A stretch of DNA of 47,169 nucleotides from the NCBI RefSeq assembly GCF_015561195.1, contig NZ_JADMSU010000012.1, positions 1 to 47,169 of the forward strand. Reading direction: 5' to 3'. The notes beneath the pieces are model-generated. The model was not told the origin of the DNA. It saw nothing but the letters and a program-made list of their open reading frames with translations, and made no database searches. The position numbers and the translations under genes were made by a program. The stretch is from Collinsella aerofaciens (GTDB lineage Bacteria; Actinomycetota; Coriobacteriia; Coriobacteriales; Coriobacteriaceae). Positions 43,513 to 47,169 of this stretch are shown here, piece by piece. Positions within the stretch are counted from its first letter, which is position 1. The number at the start of each line of letters is the position of its first letter.

Positions 43513-44064
43513 TTAGAACTTGACGGTCGGTGCCTGGCGGGCAGCTTCGGCGGCCTCGAAGCCCTGGCGCTCCTTAAACTGGAAGATGCCGGCAAAGATG
43601 ACGGCCGGGAAGGTCTGGATGGCGTTGTTGTAGCTGAGCACGCAATCGTTGTAGCTCTGGCGCGCGTAGCTCACCTTGTTCTCGGTGTCCTCGAGCGTGG
43701 ACTGGAGCTGCGTAAAGTTGGTGTTCGCCTTAAGGTCGGGGTAGGCCTCGGCCACGGCAAAGAGCTGGCGCAGGGCGCCGGTCAGCACGTTGTCGGCTTC
43801 CATCTTGGCTTCGGGCGTGGTGGCGCTTACGGCGGCGTTGCGCGCGTTGACCACGGCGGCAAGCGTGTCCTGCTCGTGTTTGGCGTAGCCCTTGACGGTC
43901 TCGACCAGGTTAGGGATCAGGTCGTTGCGGCGCTGCAGCTGCGTGTCGATGTTCTGCCAGGCGTTATCAATGCGATTGCGCTTGGTGACCATGTTGTTGT
44001 AGATGCCGGCGATGGCGCAGACAATCACAATGACAACAACGATACCGATGATGACGGGAATCAT
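43513..44064 (-). CDS. lemA: LemA family protein
   Basis: A 183-residue protein with an N-terminal membrane helix (3-24) and a coiled helical domain outside the membrane or in the cytoplasm. The family block Arg-Ile-Asp-Asn-Ala-Trp-Gln-Asn-Ile-Asp-Thr-Gln-Leu-Gln-Arg-Arg-Asn-Asp-Leu-Ile-Pro is near-perfect. Function of LemA proteins is not settled. ATG 44064 follows GGAGACACC. Often next to a htpX or TPM-domain gene, which is not seen here. Confidence 0.93.
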   Translation of the reverse strand: MIPVIIGIVVVIVIVCAIAGIYNNMVTKRNRIDNAWQNIDTQLQRRNDLIPNLVETVKGYAKHEQDTLAAVVNARNAAVSATTPEAKMEADNVLTGALRQLFAVAEAYPDLKANTNFTQLQSTLEDTENKVSYARQSYNDCVLSYNNAIQTFPAVIFAGIFQFKERQGFEAAEAARQAPTVKF

Positions 44065-44276
44065 GGTGTCTCCGTTTCGAATGGCCGCGGCGTCTTCCGC
44101 CGGCTGCCGTTGGTGTAACGCTACTAGTATACCCGCAACCTTTGGCGATACCGAACTTTCCGGTAAGCGTTATGTTTCCACCAAGGTAAGGCCATTCGCC
44201 AGGGGGCGGGCGATACAGGTGTAAGATATGCGACAGATTAGTGAGCGTTGTCTTCTCCTTGAGGAGGGCGATATAT

Positions 44277-44861
44277 ATGGACCTTCGTATCAAGAAAACC
44301 TATCGGGCCCTGTTCGAGGCCTTTACTGAGCTGCTCGAAGAGCATCGGTTTGAGGACGTGACGGTTGCCATGCTGTGTGACCGCGCTATGATTCGTCGGA
44401 CGACGTTCTACAAGCACTTCCGCGACAAAAACGATTACTTTGCCTTCTATATCGATGAACTCATGTCGGGCCTGCCGCAAAAGCGGGCCGATGCGGATGG
44501 CGCGGAGGGCGCCGAGGACGTGCGCGCGCTTCGCCACGAAGTGTTCGCCGATGCCATGGATCTGATTCTGGCGCATGAGCAGCTCATGGATAACATTTTG
44601 GCGAGCAGTATGTCGGGTATGCTGACCAGCATGATTTGCGACCGCATCGCGCGCTCCATACGCGGGCGCGTGATGAGCGCGCTTGACGAGGACGCGCTCG
44701 CGCCCGTATCGCTCGAGACAACGTCTGAGTTTGTCGCCGGCGGCATTATTCGGCTCTTCACTATGTGGTGGGAATCGGGCCACGTACTAGAGCGCCGATC
44801 CGAAATCGCCGACGTGGTCGATGCACTGTTCGAGCGGACCATGACGCCGGTGGGTCACTAA
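44277..44861 (+). CDS. TetR-family transcriptional regulator
   Basis: A 194-residue regulator with the N-terminal TetR helix-turn-helix: Val-Thr-Val-Ala-Met-Leu-Cys-Asp-Arg-Ala-Met-Ile-Arg-Arg-Thr-Thr-Phe-Tyr-Lys-His-Phe. The C-terminal domain is of the generic TetR ligand-binding kind. ATG 44277 follows GAGGAGGG. Its target is not evident: the flanking genes are lemA and a tRNA. It stops 3 nt before the tRNA. Confidence 0.9.
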   Translation: MDLRIKKTYRALFEAFTELLEEHRFEDVTVAMLCDRAMIRRTTFYKHFRDKNDYFAFYIDELMSGLPQKRADADGAEGAEDVRALRHEVFADAMDLILAHEQLMDNILASSMSGMLTSMICDRIARSIRGRVMSALDEDALAPVSLETTSEFVAGGIIRLFTMWWESGHVLERRSEIADVVDALFERTMTPVGH

Positions 44862-44864
44862 GAG

Positions 44865-44954
44865 TGGCGGAGAGAGGGGGATTCGAACCCCCGGAACGCT
44901 CTCGCGCTCAACGGTTTTCAAGACCGCCGCATTCAACCGCTCTGCCATCTCTCC
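44865..44954 (-). tRNA. tRNA-Ser (anticodon UGA)
   Basis: Read on the minus strand: acceptor GGAGAGA pairs with TCTCTCC, the D-loop and anticodon arm contain CTTGAAA (anticodon TGA), a long variable arm typical of Ser is present, the T-arm has GGTTCGAATCC, and discriminator G is followed by an encoded CCA. Reads UCA and UCG-type codons. Confidence 0.95.
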
Positions 44955-45005
44955 GTGAGTCGTAATGATAGCATCGTTTTGGATTTGCAACAGGGAAGGC
45001 GAACG

Positions 45006-46787
45006 ATGACGATCACCGAAATCGATGAGAAGTTCATGCGTGAGGCGCTGGCCGAGGCGCGCGCCGCCGCTGCGGTGGGCGAGGTGCCCATCGGAGCCGT
45101 AGTGGTGCGCGACGGCGAGATTGTCGCGCGGGCGCATAATCGCCGCGAGCTCGACCAGGATCCTTCGGCGCATGCCGAGTTTTCGGCCCTGTGCGCCGCC
45201 GCTCAGTCGCTTGGACGCTGGCGTCTTTCCGATTGTACGGTCTACGTGACGCTCGAGCCCTGCTGCATGTGCGCGGGGCTTATGGTTAACGCGCGCGTGG
45301 GGCGCTGCGTGTACGGCGCGGCCGATGCTAAAGCGGGCGCTCTGGGGTCGCTATACGACCTCAACGCCGATTTGCGCCTGAATCATCGGTTTAATGTGAC
45401 CGCCGGCGTCCTGGCAGACGAGTGTCGCGCGGTGCTAAGTGGTTATTTTAGTGGGCTGCGTGGCGCCGATGGTGCTGGCTGCGGTTGTGGGGCCGATCTT
45501 GAGGCACATGCCGCTCATGCCGAGGCGCTCGCGTGTGTCGAAGAAATTGCTGTTGAGGCGGTCGATTTTGGTGCCGCGTGCCGCCGGCCCCGCCGTGTGC
45601 TGCTGGCGATTGATTCCTTTAAGGGCAGCGTTTCGAGCGCGCAGGCGGAGGAGGCCGTTGCCGAAGGTGTGCGCCGCGTGTGGCCCGATGCCCAGGTAAG
45701 CGCGCTGCCGCTGGCGGATGGCGGCGAGGGAACGCTCGATGCCGTTGCCGCGTGCGGCGGTGAGCTCTCGACCTGCGAGGCTGCAGGCCCCTTGGGCGAC
45801 CGGGTGTCTGCCCGGATGCTGGTGGACGGCGAGCGCGAATCTGCTGTTATTGAGATGGCCGAGGCGGCGGGTATTGGGTATTCGCCTTGCACGGAATCGG
45901 CGGCGCTTGCGGCTTCGACCTATGGCGTGGGTGAGCTGATGCTCCGTGCGGTTCGTGGCGGGGCAAAGACTATCTATATTGGTTTGGGCGGCAGCGCCAC
46001 CAACGACGGTGGCGCCGGCATGCTGCAGGCGCTGGGCGCGCACGTTGTCGATAAGCGTGGCTGCAATATCGCCCCCGGTCTCGCAGGCCTTGAACACGTG
46101 GGGAGTATCGATTTGGCACCAGCGCTTCGGGCGCTGAATGGCGCGCGCGTCGTGGTGCTTTCCGATGTCGAGAATCCGCTCGTGGGGCGTCGAGGCGCAC
46201 TGGCGGTGTTTGGTGGGCAGAAGGGCTTGCCGACGGATGACGACGAGGTGTTGCGCAGGTACGACAGCTGGATGGTCGGCTATGGTCGCCTGCTCGATGC
46301 GGCAATTACCGGGGCGCGGGCTCAGGGGTTGTTGCGCGTGCCCGAGGGTGCGCGGACATTTGGCTCGGTGCTCGGCGTGCCCGGCGCCGGCGCCGCCGGC
46401 GGCCTGGGCGCCGCGCTGCTAGCGCTCGGTGCGGAGCTGCGCTCGGGCGTGGAGACGGTGCTCGATCTGATTGGGTTTGACGAGCGCGTGCGCGATGCCG
46501 ACCTGGTCATTACAGGCGAGGGCAATATGGACGAGCAATCCGCTGCCGGCAAGGCGCCGGTGGGCGTGGCCCGCCGTGCCAAGCGCTATGGCAAGCCGGT
46601 GGTCGCCGTCGTGGGCGGTCGTGCCGACAACCTGGATGCGGTGTATGGGCAGGGTATTGACTTGGTTTTGCCGATCTGCCGCAAGCCCATGCCCCTCGAC
46701 CAGGCGCTCAATCCTCAGGAAGCCACAACCAACCTCATCTTCGCCGGTGAATCAGCCGCCCAAGCCTACGACCTCGCTCGCCTCTAA
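45006..46787 (+). CDS. Fusion of tRNA-specific adenosine deaminase and glycerate kinase
   Basis: A single 593-residue frame. Residues 1-150 are TadA: His56-Ala-Glu58 and Pro85-Cys-Cys-Met-Cys89 give the zinc ligands (His56, Cys86, Cys89) and the proton-shuttling Glu58 for A34-to-I editing of tRNA-Arg(ACG). A 45-residue linker leads to a type I glycerate kinase (198-593) with Ile-Asp-Ser-Phe-Lys-Gly-Ser, Ala-Asp-Gly-Gly-Glu-Gly-Thr and Gly-Leu-Gly-Gly-Ser-Ala-Thr-Asn-Asp-Gly-Gly. No stop, ATG or ribosome-binding site occurs at the junction. ATG 45006 follows GGGAAGG. The two activities have no obvious link. Confidence 0.9.
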   Translation: MTITEIDEKFMREALAEARAAAAVGEVPIGAVVVRDGEIVARAHNRRELDQDPSAHAEFSALCAAAQSLGRWRLSDCTVYVTLEPCCMCAGLMVNARVGRCVYGAADAKAGALGSLYDLNADLRLNHRFNVTAGVLADECRAVLSGYFSGLRGADGAGCGCGADLEAHAAHAEALACVEEIAVEAVDFGAACRRPRRVLLAIDSFKGSVSSAQAEEAVAEGVRRVWPDAQVSALPLADGGEGTLDAVAACGGELSTCEAAGPLGDRVSARMLVDGERESAVIEMAEAAGIGYSPCTESAALAASTYGVGELMLRAVRGGAKTIYIGLGGSATNDGGAGMLQALGAHVVDKRGCNIAPGLAGLEHVGSIDLAPALRALNGARVVVLSDVENPLVGRRGALAVFGGQKGLPTDDDEVLRRYDSWMVGYGRLLDAAITGARAQGLLRVPEGARTFGSVLGVPGAGAAGGLGAALLALGAELRSGVETVLDLIGFDERVRDADLVITGEGNMDEQSAAGKAPVGVARRAKRYGKPVVAVVGGRADNLDAVYGQGIDLVLPICRKPMPLDQALNPQEATTNLIFAGESAAQAYDLARL

Positions 46788-46802
46788 AACCCAACTCCCT
46801 AT

Positions 46803-46871
46803 AAGTTGCGGTGGAATAGTTCCTGTTTGGCGGCTCAGGCGGCAAAAACAGGAACTATTCCACCGCAACTT
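46803..46871. repeat. Perfect 26-bp inverted repeat after the tadA-glxK fusion
   Basis: Arms at 46803-46828 and 46846-46871 pair perfectly; the 17-nt centre is GGCGGCTCAGGCGGCAA. The outer CACCGCAACTT also occurs singly at 24334-24344. No terminal T-run. Confidence 0.88.
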
Positions 46872-46934
46872 CGAGAATGGCTATCCGAGGCTGGTCGCCT
46901 TGGGCCTTGGGTCGGACCGTCCGCCATGAAATGC

Positions 46935-47071
46935 GGCCATCTACTACGTTTAGCCGAGCACCCTTGACCATCCCGGATTTTGTGAAATTAAAACCGCAGG
47001 TAGAAAGCTTGCCGATTTTCGAAAAAGCCGGCTATGGTTGACCCCTGCGGCCTAAACGTAGTAGATAGGCC
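46935..47071. repeat. Structured 137-bp element at the right edge
   Basis: ATCTACTACGTTTAG (46939-46953) and its complement (47052-47066) form outer arms, extended by GGCC/GGCC with a one-base bulge. Inside, CCGCAGG (46994-47000) pairs with CCTGCGG (47044-47050), which abuts the outer arm. No open reading frame is inside; the remaining 98 bp to the edge hold nothing I can name. Confidence 0.7.
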
Positions 47072-47169
47072 CCTTTTGTGGCACGGCAGCAGACCAGTCT
47101 TTTTGGGACGTGTCTCTATAGTTTTGTCAACCGCGTGCTTCGCGCCATTTCGGCATGACGCATCCGGGC

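Overview
The window reads as ordinary chromosome of a high-GC anaerobic actinobacterium, most likely Collinsella or a close relative in the Coriobacteriia. This is inferred from GC-rich codon use, TACAAT-type -10 boxes, the gene families present (tilS-hpt-ftsH, an EF-G paralogue, fructose-type PTS, LarE, LemA) and many intergenic palindromes. No rRNA, CRISPR array, phage or insertion sequence with a transposase was seen. One tRNA (Ser, anticodon UGA) is present.

Layout. 1-2275: terminator of an off-window gene, a small tail-anchored-like protein, a small heat-shock protein and a YycJ/WalJ-like metallohydrolase. 2276-6654: the conserved tilS-hpt-ftsH cluster. 6840-10538: an aminotransferase, a PHP phosphoesterase and, convergent, an RlmD/TrmA-type rRNA methyltransferase. 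10877-13147: a three-gene polar amino-acid ABC importer. 13458-15533: a divergent EF-G paralogue. 15662-16645: an exported-type DNA/RNA nuclease whose ribosome-binding site is buried in a hairpin. 16765-24186: a LacI regulator divergent from a six-gene sugar operon (PTS EIIBC, stand-alone GatZ/KbaZ-like protein, transaldolase, split transketolase N and C, PTS EIIA). 24187-24969: a gene-free stretch packed with hairpins. 24970-30903: larE, a HAD phosphatase, a second LacI regulator, glmS and a GntR regulator. 31067-35586: a YeiH-type exporter, a degenerate NtrC-like regulator, a membrane protein, a nitroreductase and a small unknown protein. 35755-39927: a MarR-controlled heterodimeric ABC exporter. 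40036-42953: cysE, a DedA protein and ilvE. 43513-46787: lemA, a TetR regulator, tRNA-Ser and a TadA-glycerate kinase fusion.

The coding content is mostly housekeeping. The unusual material is of four kinds. (1) A two-hairpin element of about 140 nt occurs twice (24830-24968 and 34341-34473), each copy just past the stop codon of a minus-strand gene; the copies differ by paired, compensatory changes, which supports a conserved structure. (2) A 45-nt hairpin repeat occurs four times in 6 kb (24273-30173), and several other unrelated intergenic palindromes have perfect arms of 25-35 bp. (3) One open reading frame joins tRNA adenosine deaminase to glycerate kinase. (4) The PTS operon pairs a GatZ-like protein that has no GatY partner with transaldolase and split transketolase, suggesting a compact route for an unidentified ketose or alditol, and carries RNA structures between its genes.

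All identifications come from reading motifs and layout by eye; no database search was run.
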